From Xylanibacter ruminicola (GTDB taxonomy: Bacteria; Bacteroidota; Bacteroidia; Bacteroidales; Bacteroidaceae), in assembly GCF_900142525.1 (NCBI RefSeq), contig NZ_FRBD01000011.1:1-64000 (forward strand): 64,000 nt of DNA. The letters are read 5' to 3'. Each line of letters opens with the position of its first letter. The stretch's first letter is position 1. The notes under the pieces were generated by a model. The model did not search any database, was not told the DNA's origin, and was given only the letters and a program-made list of their open reading frames with translations. Below, in pieces: positions 1 to 7,014 of the stretch. The position numbers and the translations under genes were made by a program.

Positions 1-228
1 GAGATTCGTCGTCTCATTTACACGACCAATACAGTCGAAGGCTATCACCGTCAGATACGCAAGGTTACGAAGAACAAGGGCGTATTCCCGTCTGATACAG
101 CCTTGGAGAAACTCGTCTACCTGGCTTACCGTAACATTAGCGAGAAGTGGACTATGCCCCTGGCGAACTGGGCACTTATTTCACAACAAATAGCGATAAA
201 ATTTGGAGATAGGTATGAAATTATGTAA
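1..228 (+). mobile_element. IS256-family transposase, C-terminal fragment
   Basis: The reading frame is open from base 1 to a TAA at 226-228 and gives 75 residues. It contains the run IYTTNTVEGYHRQIRKV, typical of the C-terminal end of IS256/mutator (MULE) transposases, with the conserved YTTN and E of the DDE fold. The N-terminal part lies outside the window, so whether the element is intact cannot be judged. The transposase reads rightward and the element's right end should lie a little downstream (see 303-345). Confidence 0.85.
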
Positions 229-247
229 CTTTGCAGCTAGAAAGGCT

Positions 248-292
248 CCTCATCTGGAAAACACGATTAAAAATCGTGTCCCCCATCTGAGG
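248..292 (+). terminator. Hairpin after the transposase gene
   Basis: Arms ACACGAT (261-267) and ATCGTGT (273-279) enclose a 5-nt loop. They lie inside an outer pair CCTCA (248-252)/TGAGG (288-292). The structure sits 20-60 nt after the transposase stop, where an IS terminator is expected. There is no strong U-tract, so termination is an inference. Confidence 0.45.
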
Positions 293-302
293 TTAATATA
301 AT

Positions 303-345
303 AAGGGAAATGGCCTTGACACAGTTCAACTTACACTACCGTAAA
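303..345 (+). repeat. Probable right terminal region of the IS256-type element
   Basis: The stretch around ATGGCCTTGACACAG is the kind of sequence that ends IS256-group elements. The left end is outside the window, so the terminal inverted repeat and target duplication cannot be checked. Beyond it the words GTAAAATATCG occur twice (341-351 and 374-384), which may belong to the IS end or the target. Confidence 0.35.
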
Positions 346-404
346 ATATCGTATTCTTATGCTATGTTTTTATGTAAAATATCGCGTTTTACGTTTTTTC
401 TTCG

Positions 405-412
405 TATCTTTG
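405..412 (+). promoter_or_regulatory. Bacteroidetes -7 box (TATCTTTG) with no clear downstream gene
   Basis: TATCTTTGCACCC is a textbook Bacteroidetes -7 element reading rightward. A good -33 box is not obvious. The only things downstream before the convergent kinase gene are a hairpin at 444-470 and a short reading frame beginning at 432, so the product may be a small RNA or nothing useful. Confidence 0.4.
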
Positions 413-443
413 CACCCAAAATATCATCGTTATGGTTGACAGA

Positions 444-470
444 GAATCCTCGACCGATGGCCGAGGATTC
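444..470. terminator. Strong hairpin between IS end and cytidylate-kinase-like gene
   Basis: A perfect 9-bp stem, GAATCCTCG (444-452) with CGAGGATTC (462-470), has a 9-nt loop. It is followed on the plus strand by TTCTTT. It lies about 30 nt after a -7 box and 40 nt past the stop of the minus-strand gene, so it could end transcripts from either side. Confidence 0.45.
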
Positions 471-510
471 TTCTTTGAAACGTCTAAAACATCTTATGCG
501 TTTTTAAGCG

Positions 511-1152
511 TTACTCCACATATGACAGGATCAGATCGGCGATCTGTTCTTCGGTCTTGCCTGCGGCATTGAAGACGAGGTCGTAGTTACGGGTGTCGTA
601 GCGCGTGGTACCTGTGAAGCGCTTCACATAGTTCTCGCGCATCTTATCCACCTTCTCGATGATCTTACGGGCCTCTTCCTCTGAGATATGCTGTTTGGCG
701 ACGACACGTGCCACACGGAAAGATAGCGGTGCCTGAATGAGGACGCTCAAATGGTTAGGATGGTTGCGGAACAGAAAGAATCCGCAACGGCCTGCAATAA
801 CACACGACTCTTCAGCTGCAATCTCATGCAGGATCTCGGTCTCTGCCTTAAACACGTTTTCAGTGGTCAGCACATTGGGCTCCTTACCGTATTTTGCAAT
901 ACAGAATCTGCTATCGACCAATCCATTACCGATATCAGCTACGCGCTTGAAGTCTTCCCACCATCTGGTCTTGCGGCCCTTCAGCTTCTCTATTTCATCG
1001 GCTGTGAGGTTATACTTCTCTTTCAATGCCTTTATCAGGGCCTTGTCGTAGAAGCTAACGCCCAGTTTCTTGGCTAAGATCTCGCCAACGGTGCGACCGC
1101 CACTGCCTAACTCACGATTAATCGTAATGACAAATTGCTCATTCTTATTCAT
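511..1152 (-). CDS. Cytidylate kinase-like family protein
   Basis: The 213-aa protein has a P-loop-like GSGGRTVG at residues 16-23 after a beta strand (VITINRELG), as in the Cytidylate_kin2 family (Pfam PF13189). The family resembles CMP kinase, but the true substrate is usually unproven. A LID-like basic region (KRFTGTTRYDTRNYD) lies near residues 178-192. The gene stands alone on the minus strand between the IS remnant and the rhamnosidase. The role as a nucleotide kinase is inferred from the fold; the housekeeping cmk is a different family member. Confidence 0.8.
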   Translation of the reverse strand: MNKNEQFVITINRELGSGGRTVGEILAKKLGVSFYDKALIKALKEKYNLTADEIEKLKGRKTRWWEDFKRVADIGNGLVDSRFCIAKYGKEPNVLTTENVFKAETEILHEIAAEESCVIAGRCGFFLFRNHPNHLSVLIQAPLSFRVARVVAKQHISEEEARKIIEKVDKMRENYVKRFTGTTRYDTRNYDLVFNAAGKTEEQIADLILSYVE

Positions 1153-1264
1153 AAGTACCCAAATTCCGCAGCACTTTAATTAAACTTTCTTTATACCATG
1201 TCAGATTTTTCACTTACCTTAGTGCTGCAAATCAAGACAAGCAAAATCATCAATGACATATAGG

Positions 1265-3859
1265 CTATTGCATTTTCTTGGAAATGTGGTGGGTTCCTGC
1301 TGTGAATATCTTGGATTCACTCTCGCCTGGCATGGTAACGGAGGCTGTGCAACCCTCTGGAATGGTGAACTCCCATATCCATAGATCGCCTTGGTATTTC
1401 CAACAACTCTTAATTGTTCCGGCAGCTGAGGGATATTCTGCCTGGATGAAACCTAACCGCCTGTCGGGGAGTGGCTTCATGATGATATGTTTGAAACCAG
1501 GTTTGGAAATATCAGCGGAAATACCCGCAACAGTCTCCCAGAGCCACTGACAAACACAACCGTATGCATAATGGTTGAAACTGTTCATGCCGTTGGGGCC
1601 CAGACCTTTGTCTTTCATATAGCTGTTCCAGCGCTCCCAGATGGTGGTGGCACCATTGTCGATAGAGTATATCCAACTTGGGTTCTTCCTCTGGAATAGC
1701 AGTTCGTAGGCGATGTCTGCCATGCCATTGTCGGTGAGTGTTTGCATCAGGATGGAGGTGCCCAGGAAGCCTGTCTGCAGACAGTTGTCATGGGATGCGA
1801 AGTTCTGGCGCAGTCGGACTGCCATGTTCTCTTTGGCTACACCCTCCACAAGACCGTTCTTCAGTGCGAAGAGAGCTGGGGTCTGCATGGTGTTTAGAAT
1901 GGGGGTCTTGAAGGTGCCGTCGCTGTTGAGGAAGTTGTCCTTTAGGTAGGCTTTGGCTGTTTCAGCCATTTCCTGGTATTTCGAGCCGTCTCGCCCTGTT
2001 GCCTTTGCCATGTCGCGCATCATTTCTGCATCGATTTGCCAGTAGCAGGCACTGAGGTAGTTCCAGTAAGTAACGGCATCAGGCTTGCGTTTCCCGTTGT
2101 CGTCAAAGGCCAGATTCGAACAAGTCTCCAATGGCTCGTAGCTCAGCCAGTCTGCCCACTGGTAGTGGTCATTCTCCTTGATGAGTGTCATGTGGTCGTA
2201 CTTGGTCTCGTTGACGTGCTGCATGAAACGGTTCATGGCCTCCCAATTCTCATCAATGATAGTCGGGTCGTCGAACTGTTTCCAGATAGTCCAAGGCACG
2301 ATAATACCAGCATCAGCCCAACCCAGGCGCATCAGTTCTGCACCATATTGGGCTGCGGGTGACACGCCAGGAAATGCTCCCGTCTCGCCTTGGGAGTCAC
2401 GCACGTCTCGCATCCACTTATGGAAGAAACGGTCTGTATTTGCGAAGAAAGTGCCAGTCTCTGCAAAAACCTGTGTGTCGGCCATCCATCCGAGACGCTC
2501 GTCGCGCTGTGGACAGTCTGTCGGTACGGAGAGATAGTTGGAGCGCTGTCCCCAGATAGTATTGGATATGAGCTTGTTGATAAGTTCGTGGCCTGTTGTG
2601 ATCTTGCCTGTTTCCATCGACTGGGCAATAGATGTGATAGGAATCGACTCGATAGTCTTGAAAGTTACATCGTCAGTAGCTGTAACAGAAATGAATCGAT
2701 AGCCGAAGAAGGTGCAGTGTGGATAGTAGGTTTCAAAATCGGGCTTGCCGCTAAAGGTATAGTCCATCCTCATGCAGCTCTCTTGAAAACGGAGATTACG
2801 GCGGTGAACACTGCCTTCAGGACCGTCCATGCCCCTGCGCTCTGCTCCGTTTCCATCATTGAGAATCTCGCCTGGCAAGCAACTGAGCACGGTTCCTGAT
2901 TTGGCTTTGAACACAAAATAGGGCACTCCGGAGCAGTTTTGCCCAAAGTCCACGACAAGGGACTCACCTTTCTTCAGTGTGATGGCCTGACCGCTGGCAT
3001 ATTGTTGCTTGATGATCACTGTGCCATGCTCTATGTCTTGTTTCTTCTCTGCCTGCCTGGCTCCTGTCACCCCTTCCCAGATGTAGGACTTGACGGGGTG
3101 GAGAGTTAGGTCTTTGCGCAGATAAACTTCAGCTCCTTCAGAAGGCAGTATCTCACCATTAAATTCCCTGTTTATCTCAGGCTTTGAAAGTTTCTCGGGT
3201 GTGTCATAGCCTGGCTGTACACGGGCATCGTATTCCTCACCGTCGAAAATGCCTGCATGCTTCACTGGTCCTGCGATGCCAGCTTTCCATGTCTCACAGT
3301 TGGTGCCATAGTTTTTTTTCGTTCCATCGGCGAAAGTCAGTTCCAGAACACAGCGGAAAGCGCATTTCTTTCCTTGCATTCCTTCCATATCTCCGGGAGT
3401 GACGATTTTGTCGGCCCACCAGCCTGGCGTTACCTGTGCCGACAGTGTATTCTTTTTTCCTTTCTCTTTGGTGAAGGCATCGGTAATGTCGTAGGTAAAG
3501 CTTCGCTTGGTCTTGGCATAATGGGTAAAGCCTGGCTTAAGTATTTCCTGTCCTACAGGCTGACCGTTCAGGTAGAGTTCATACACTCCCAGTCCGGCTG
3601 TCATCCATTTGGCAGAAGTCACAGTTTGTTCATTCCTGATGTTGGTCACGAACCAATTTGCTCCGTCAGCCGCACGTCGAATCTGGCCTGCACGCCCCTT
3701 GGCAACTGGAGCATCTGCTGCAGATATCCATTCCGAACAATCCCATGATTGGGTGTCTAGTGCAGTCACTTTCTGTCCTACGTTGTTTGTTTGTCCACAG
3801 GTAATGCCAGATATAGTCAGCAGACCTGCAATTAGCCAGAATTTGAATCTTCTCATCAT
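1265..3859 (-). CDS. Secreted alpha-L-rhamnosidase, glycoside hydrolase family 78
   Basis: The protein has about 864 residues. An N-terminal signal peptide (RRFKFWLIAGLLTISG) is followed by beta-sandwich domains and the (alpha/alpha)6 catalytic domain. The family signature CPQRDERLGW near residues 445-460 contains the catalytic-acid region. The conserved NHYAYG...WLWE segment near 770 carries the second catalytic Glu. It removes terminal L-rhamnose from plant or bacterial glycans, probably in the periplasm. The start is placed at the ATG at 3859: the -7 box TACCTTTG lies at 3887-3894, so the longer reading frame from 3901 would begin upstream of transcription. No SusC/SusD pair or other glycosidase is nearby, so it is not in a visible polysaccharide-utilisation locus. 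Confidence 0.93.
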   Translation of the reverse strand: MMRRFKFWLIAGLLTISGITCGQTNNVGQKVTALDTQSWDCSEWISAADAPVAKGRAGQIRRAADGANWFVTNIRNEQTVTSAKWMTAGLGVYELYLNGQPVGQEILKPGFTHYAKTKRSFTYDITDAFTKEKGKKNTLSAQVTPGWWADKIVTPGDMEGMQGKKCAFRCVLELTFADGTKKNYGTNCETWKAGIAGPVKHAGIFDGEEYDARVQPGYDTPEKLSKPEINREFNGEILPSEGAEVYLRKDLTLHPVKSYIWEGVTGARQAEKKQDIEHGTVIIKQQYASGQAITLKKGESLVVDFGQNCSGVPYFVFKAKSGTVLSCLPGEILNDGNGAERRGMDGPEGSVHRRNLRFQESCMRMDYTFSGKPDFETYYPHCTFFGYRFISVTATDDVTFKTIESIPITSIAQSMETGKITTGHELINKLISNTIWGQRSNYLSVPTDCPQRDERLGWMADTQVFAETGTFFANTDRFFHKWMRDVRDSQGETGAFPGVSPAAQYGAELMRLGWADAGIIVPWTIWKQFDDPTIIDENWEAMNRFMQHVNETKYDHMTLIKENDHYQWADWLSYEPLETCSNLAFDDNGKRKPDAVTYWNYLSACYWQIDAEMMRDMAKATGRDGSKYQEMAETAKAYLKDNFLNSDGTFKTPILNTMQTPALFALKNGLVEGVAKENMAVRLRQNFASHDNCLQTGFLGTSILMQTLTDNGMADIAYELLFQRKNPSWIYSIDNGATTIWERWNSYMKDKGLGPNGMNSFNHYAYGCVCQWLWETVAGISADISKPGFKHIIMKPLPDRRLGFIQAEYPSAAGTIKSCWKYQGDLWIWEFTIPEGCTASVTMPGESESKIFTAGTHHISKKMQ

Positions 3860-3886
3860 CCTTTTTAATAAATCATTAATGACATG

Positions 3887-3894
3887 GCAAAGGT
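3887..3894 (-). promoter_or_regulatory. -7 box of the rhamnosidase gene
   Basis: TACCTTTG on the minus strand matches TAnnTTTG. Transcription should begin near 3880, giving a leader of about 20 nt before the ATG at 3859. A -33 box is not evident. Confidence 0.6.
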
Positions 3895-3942
3895 ACAACA
3901 AAAATCTGAGAAAATCAGCGCTTTTGGCGGAATATTTTTCGT

Positions 3943-3976
3943 TTTGGACAGATTTGACTCTATTCTCTTACCTTTG
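3943..3976 (+). promoter_or_regulatory. Rightward promoter without an assigned gene
   Basis: TTTG at 3943-3946 and TACCTTTG at 3969-3976 (22-nt spacing) read rightward into the 180-bp gap. No convincing coding sequence follows; the longest ATG frame nearby is under 20 codons. A weaker TACCTTTG also occurs at 4144-4151. Confidence 0.4.
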
Positions 3977-3979
3977 CAC

Positions 3980-4110
3980 CAGATTATAGATTATGTTCTA
4001 AATGTCCGATGTTAAACATCGTATAAGTTTAGGACATGCGGTCATGATTTTGTAGTTTTGCTAGGGATTGTGGCCGAGTGCACAAAAAGAACCGTCCCTT
4101 TTGTGTTAAA
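3980..4110 (+). ncRNA. Possible small RNA between rhamnosidase and 52-aa gene
   Basis: The stretch lies downstream of the promoter at 3943-3976. It contains a palindrome CGATGTT/AACATCG inside an ATGTCC/GGACAT pair, and then a hairpin CACAAAA (4081-4087)/TTTTGTG (4099-4105). The order promoter, structured segment, hairpin suggests a transcript of about 120 nt. There is no homology evidence. Alternatively the last hairpin ends the minus-strand transcript of the 52-aa gene. Confidence 0.25.
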
Positions 4111-4159
4111 AACGTGTTCCTGAGTTAAACGTACAATCTTCATTACCTTTGCTTACTGG

Positions 4160-4318
4160 TTAGAAAGAAAAAGTAAGCAATGATCTGATGAAAGCCGCCC
4201 CCTTAGCAACACGCGCTTTCTCTTCGGCAGAAGCTTTTTTCTGCTTTTCCATCTCAGCTACGAACTCGTAAGCATCGTCGCCTTTCAATACTGGTGTAGG
4301 TTCAATCGGTTTTGCCAT
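4160..4318 (-). CDS. Small 52-aa protein of unknown function
   Basis: ATG at 4318 and TAA at 4160-4162. The peptide begins MAKPIEPTPVLKGDDAYEF and continues with a charged helix rich in Glu and Lys. The IEPTPVLKG start is a pattern I recall from small Bacteroidetes proteins encoded beside toxin-like genes; no function is known to me. It has its own promoter (4347-4378), identical over its core to that of the HEPN gene upstream, so the two units may be co-regulated. It could act as an antitoxin or accessory of the HEPN/MNT pair; that is inference. Confidence 0.7.
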   Translation of the reverse strand: MAKPIEPTPVLKGDDAYEFVAEMEKQKKASAEEKARVAKGAAFIRSLLTFSF

Positions 4319-4346
4319 AATCTTACTTATCTAAATATTTCGGGTG

Positions 4347-4378
4347 CAAAGTTACAACAATCTTTTGAAACTTGCAAG
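4347..4378 (-). promoter_or_regulatory. Promoter of the 52-aa gene (within repeat copy 1)
   Basis: Minus-strand TAACTTTG at 4347-4354, with CTTG at 4375-4378 as a near-consensus -33 box at 20-nt spacing. Transcription would start near 4340, about 22 nt before the ATG at 4318. Confidence 0.6.
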
Positions 4379-4393
4379 TGTTTTGCAAGAAAA

Positions 4394-4424
4394 ATGCCTC
4401 GCACCATATTCCGATGCGAGGCAT
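4394..4424 (-). terminator. Terminator of HEPN/MNT unit (within repeat copy 1)
   Basis: Perfect 10-bp stem ATGCCTCGCA (4394-4403)/TGCGAGGCAT (4415-4424). On the minus strand it is followed by U-rich sequence (complement of the A-run at 4389-4394). It begins 7 nt past the MNT stop. Confidence 0.8.
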
Positions 4425-4430
4425 TTATTA

Positions 4431-4745
4431 TTACACTGCCACACCTGTTCGCATTACGTCGTGGTAGAGTGGCGACTGGCGGTCTTCAGCCATGAGCACT
4501 GGCTCGATGAGGAAGCTGACCTCACGGACATCACGCCATAGTTTCTTGGATATTTCGAATTTGCTGTCACCATAAGTGGGTACGATTACAGCCACGTCGA
4601 TATCGCTGTCAGGGTTGGCATATCCCTTACTGTAGGAACCGAACATCATTACCTTCGGCTCCACATCGAAGCGGGCGCTTATTACTCGCTTGTATTTACG
4701 TACGAGCTCTAGGGCCTCGTCGCGGGTAAGTGTTCTTCTATCCAT
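4431..4745 (-). CDS. MNT-type nucleotidyltransferase (putative antitoxin of HEPN/MNT pair)
   Basis: A 104-aa minimal nucleotidyltransferase. The motif GSYSKGYANPDSDID at residues 36-50 is the GSxxxG...SDxD signature, with the metal-binding Asp48 and Asp50. Such MNT proteins pair with HEPN proteins; in studied pairs the MNT partner AMPylates and neutralises the HEPN RNase. The gene starts inside the upstream HEPN gene (37-nt overlap), which implies translational coupling. The pair is followed by a terminator at 4394-4424. Function as antitoxin is inferred from the family. Confidence 0.88.
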   Translation of the reverse strand: MDRRTLTRDEALELVRKYKRVISARFDVEPKVMMFGSYSKGYANPDSDIDVAVIVPTYGDSKFEISKKLWRDVREVSFLIEPVLMAEDRQSPLYHDVMRTGVAV

Positions 4746-5116
4746 TGTTGCATCTGTTTGGTTTCATCTATGATATGTCGACAGGTCTGCGGTGTGAGCG
4801 TGCGGGCGAGTTCCTCTTTGTCTTCGGGGTAGCGTGCCTCGATGTTGTAGTTTGTGATGGTGTCAAGGAAGTCGCGCTGATCATCGTTCATCAGGTCGTA
4901 TAATCCGCATCCTGTGGCCAGTCGCTGGTGACTGTGCGTGTAAGGTGGGTCTGTGGGCTGTGTGGCACACCAATATGCCTTGAGGGTTTTCTCTATAACC
5001 TGGTGGCACATGAAAGCGACATAGAGCCAGCGGCCCGTTTGGTGCATGGCCTCGGCTGTGTCGAGGTCGTAATTGGCTATGTCGAGCCAGTACTGCACTT
5101 GTTCGTCTCTTGTCAT
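4709..5116 (-). CDS. HEPN domain protein (putative toxin partner of MNT)
   Basis: About 135 aa, all alpha. It has the HEPN layout (PF05168): a WLDIANYDLDTAE helix, a VAFMCHQVIEKTLKAYW helix near residues 32-48, and the ARYPE segment near 94-98. The start is set at the ATG at 5116 because the promoter's -7 box is at 5158-5165; a longer frame from 5188 would precede it. The RX4HxY motif of active HEPN toxins such as SO_3166 is not visible, so RNase activity is doubtful. It is cotranscribed ahead of the MNT gene. Confidence 0.85.
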   Translation of the reverse strand: MTRDEQVQYWLDIANYDLDTAEAMHQTGRWLYVAFMCHQVIEKTLKAYWCATQPTDPPYTHSHQRLATGCGLYDLMNDDQRDFLDTITNYNIEARYPEDKEELARTLTPQTCRHIIDETKQMQQWIEEHLPATRP

Positions 5117-5157
5117 TTTGGGTAAATGTTGTACCTTATATTTAATATATTCTGCTG

Positions 5158-5189
5158 CAAAGTTACAACAATCTTTTGAAACTTGCAAG
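5158..5189 (-). promoter_or_regulatory. Promoter of the HEPN/MNT unit
   Basis: Minus-strand TAACTTTG at 5158-5165 and CTTG at 5186-5189 (20-nt spacing). It is identical to the promoter of the 52-aa gene. The predicted transcript start is near 5151, about 35 nt before the HEPN ATG. Confidence 0.65.
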
Positions 5190-5205
5190 TGTTTTTCAAG
5201 AAAAA

Positions 5206-5237
5206 ATGCCTCGCATCATTCTTCCGATGCGAGGCGT
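5206..5237 (-). terminator. Terminator upstream of HEPN/MNT
   Basis: Stem ATGCCTCGCA (5206-5215)/TGCGAGGCGT (5228-5237) is followed on the minus strand by a run of U (complement of A5200-5205). It probably ends the fimbrillin operon transcript, leaving a 3' untranslated stretch of about 150 nt (5240-5390) in which I see no gene. Confidence 0.75.
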
Positions 5238-5390
5238 TTGCGTTATAGTTGTTATGTGTGATATGATCAGGAGCGCTTGACTCTGTGATCGTCTTGATCG
5301 CACTTTAATAAAGATCAAAGACCTTCGCAATCTTTCTAGAACCGCCGATTCGAGAGCCGAGAGGAGCTTCGTCTGAGCGGCTTTTGTCTT

Positions 5391-6467
5391 CTAATATGTT
5401 CCGACGAAATAGAAATTCAGGGTAGGATCGATGGTGTTATTGAGACCATCTTCGCCAAACTGCTGATTGCCGTCTATGGACAAATCACCCTGCGCTCCGC
5501 CATTCTCTCTATAGTACATGGTTGATTCACCCCAACCTGCCCATGTGCTCCAACCAAATTCGCCATTCTTGTTTTCGATATGGTCAGCGGCTTGCTGATA
5601 GGTATCGCCAGTTTGGTAGAACAAGAGCTTGGCACCTTTTAATGGGGACGTACCTTTTGGAATAATCAATGCCTTGAGCGACGATGCGTTCAGCTTCACT
5701 ACAGATTGATAGTAAGAACCTGCCGTGAACGAAATGCCAGTCTTGGATTTAATATAGATGTTGCTTCCGGCACCAAAAGCGGTGAATTTGACTTCCTTGC
5801 CGCTGATGGCGGGAAGGGCAACGAAAAGCTCGTTTGTTGCAGTCGCTGGTGTAACGATGTAGTCGTACGTATCAATGGAAACGATAAAAGGTTTGACATC
5901 GATGGTAGCCGAGCCGTCGGCATTCTTGACGGTGAACTTGAAGATGGCGAACTGGTTGGTGAGCGTCACGTCATCGTTAAGTGAAGCCGTGCCACTGACC
6001 TTCAGCGTACCATTACCTTTACGCACGTCATATTTCGCAGCAACGTCATCCAATGTACCGCCGCTCTGAGCGTACAGCAGGTCGGCCTTCACATCCTTCG
6101 TATCGAGGTCGACAGCACTGTAAGGAAAGATAACCGTCACGTCCGCACCGTCGGCATCAGTCGTGATAGTACCGGAGATGGTAGCATCGTTACCGCTGAC
6201 GCTGGCGACCGTCACCTTGTCGATTATGCCGTTATGAATCAATGCTACCTCTTCGTCCACAATCCATGTGGCCGTGAGACCTGAGCCGTTGTCGCTGAGT
6301 GCGCGGGTAGTGGCTTTATCTCCGCCCATGCTGATGGTGGCGGTGAAGGGGATGCCCTGAGCCTCGGCGGGCTGCTGGGCGGGGTTCTCGAAGTCGTTGT
6401 CGTCGTTGCTGCAAGCGGCAGTCATCAGAGCCAGTGCAGCCATAAAGAATAATTTCGTTGTCTTCAT
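5391..6467 (-). CDS. Fimbrillin family (Mfa-like) lipoprotein
   Basis: 358 aa. The N-terminus is a lipoprotein signal with lipobox TAAC (Cys19) followed by an acidic SNDDND linker, which favours surface export in Bacteroidetes. The body has the fimbrillin/Mfa-like pattern: IPFTATI near residue 39, a TTRA cleavage-like site near residue 53, ...VIFPYSAV near 112-119, and many Thr/Gly beta strands. These proteins are fimbrial subunits or related surface adhesins. It lies 38 nt downstream of the 47-aa gene in one operon. The family call is by pattern (PF13149 type). Confidence 0.8.
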   Translation of the reverse strand: MKTTKLFFMAALALMTAACSNDDNDFENPAQQPAEAQGIPFTATISMGGDKATTRALSDNGSGLTATWIVDEEVALIHNGIIDKVTVASVSGNDATISGTITTDADGADVTVIFPYSAVDLDTKDVKADLLYAQSGGTLDDVAAKYDVRKGNGTLKVSGTASLNDDVTLTNQFAIFKFTVKNADGSATIDVKPFIVSIDTYDYIVTPATATNELFVALPAISGKEVKFTAFGAGSNIYIKSKTGISFTAGSYYQSVVKLNASSLKALIIPKGTSPLKGAKLLFYQTGDTYQQAADHIENKNGEFGWSTWAGWGESTMYYRENGGAQGDLSIDGNQQFGEDGLNNTIDPTLNFYFVGTY

Positions 6468-6505
6468 TGTCTTTACGTTTTTAAATTGTTCTACACTGTG
6501 ATTGC

Positions 6506-6649
6506 TTATTCATCTTCGAACGGGTCGTAGTTGCTTTTTTCATAATTCTGGCCTTTCAGCCCGCCGTTACTGCCAGCCAGCAGTTGCTGCTGTTGTTTCA
6601 ACTCGAAGACCTGCATCGAGGGCTTCTCATACTTTTTCTTTGTTGTCAT
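6506..6649 (-). CDS. 47-aa small protein preceding the fimbrillin gene
   Basis: ATG at 6647-6649 and stop at 6506-6508. The peptide starts MTTKKKYEKPSMQVFELK and continues with a Gln run, LLAGSNGG and an acidic end, YDPFEDE. Small proteins of the type YEKPxMxVxELK...LLxGS are common in Prevotella ahead of surface lipoprotein genes. Function is unknown. The GSNGG could be a processing site, by analogy with the two double-glycine peptides nearby, but this is weak. It is cotranscribed with the fimbrillin gene. Confidence 0.7.
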   Translation of the reverse strand: MTTKKKYEKPSMQVFELKQQQQLLAGSNGGLKGQNYEKSNYDPFEDE

Positions 6650-6706
6650 AAGCTAATAGAATTAAATTGTTTATTACTATTGTTTCGTTATATCAAAATT
6701 TGACTA

Positions 6707-6714
6707 CAAAGATA
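6707..6714 (-). promoter_or_regulatory. -7 box of the fimbrillin operon
   Basis: TATCTTTG on the minus strand gives a start near 6700 and a leader of about 50 nt before the 47-aa gene. There is no clear -33 box. A run of nine C (6753-6761) lies 39-47 bp upstream of the -7 box. Confidence 0.55.
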
Positions 6715-6950
6715 TATATTTAACTGATAAAACTGTTAGTTTATTTTAACTACCCCCCCCCATTTTTAAGAAACGTTAACTTTGTGGTTTTGTTGTTATC
6801 GTGCACGTGTATTGGCGACATTAATACTACAGATTAGAAAAACATGCTGTAGTTACAAATATAGTAGTTACAATTTTCGATAAGCAGAATATTAAAAAAG
6901 AGAAAAATAAAACTGGTTGGTTAACTTTACGAAAAATTGGTGCGTTTATA

Positions 6951-6982
6951 TTTGCTCATTTCAGAAATTTGTCGTATCTTTG
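6951..6982 (+). promoter_or_regulatory. Promoter of the first double-glycine peptide gene
   Basis: TTTG at 6951-6954, 20 nt, then TATCTTTG at 6975-6982: a full-consensus Bacteroidetes promoter. Transcription would start near 6988, about 27 nt ahead of the ATG at 7015. Confidence 0.8.
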
Positions 6983-7014
6983 CACCAGTAAGTTTAACTA
7001 AAATTTATACGATT

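Larger units (their letters stand above)
4345..4426. repeat. Direct repeat copy 1 (terminator plus promoter), downstream of HEPN/MNT
   Basis: An 82-bp sequence is repeated at 5156-5239. The first 40 bases (TGCAAAGTTACAACAATC onward) are identical, and the rest differs by a few substitutions and two single-base indels. On the minus strand each copy reads terminator hairpin first, then promoter. The two copies bracket exactly the HEPN and MNT genes. Confidence 0.9.
5156..5239. repeat. Direct repeat copy 2 (terminator plus promoter), upstream of HEPN/MNT
   Basis: An 84-bp partner of the repeat at 4345-4426. It carries the terminator of the fimbrillin-side transcript (5206-5237) and the promoter of the HEPN gene (5158-5189). 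The body between the two copies is 729 bp and holds only HEPN and MNT. Confidence 0.9.
6650..7014. other. 365-bp AT-rich divergent intergenic region
   Basis: It holds the fimbrillin operon promoter (6707-6714), a nine-C homopolymer (6753-6761) and the promoter of the first double-glycine peptide (6951-6982). The middle (6780-6940) is AT-rich with no reading frame or strong hairpin that I can support. Confidence 0.7.

Noticed and set aside
310..507. 65-aa reading frame after the IS end
   Set aside because: It starts before the -7 box and crosses the IS terminal region and a strong hairpin; no recognisable protein features.
1265..3901. Polysaccharide-utilisation locus around the GH78 gene
   Set aside because: No susC/susD, regulator or second glycosidase lies beside it; only the single secreted enzyme is present.
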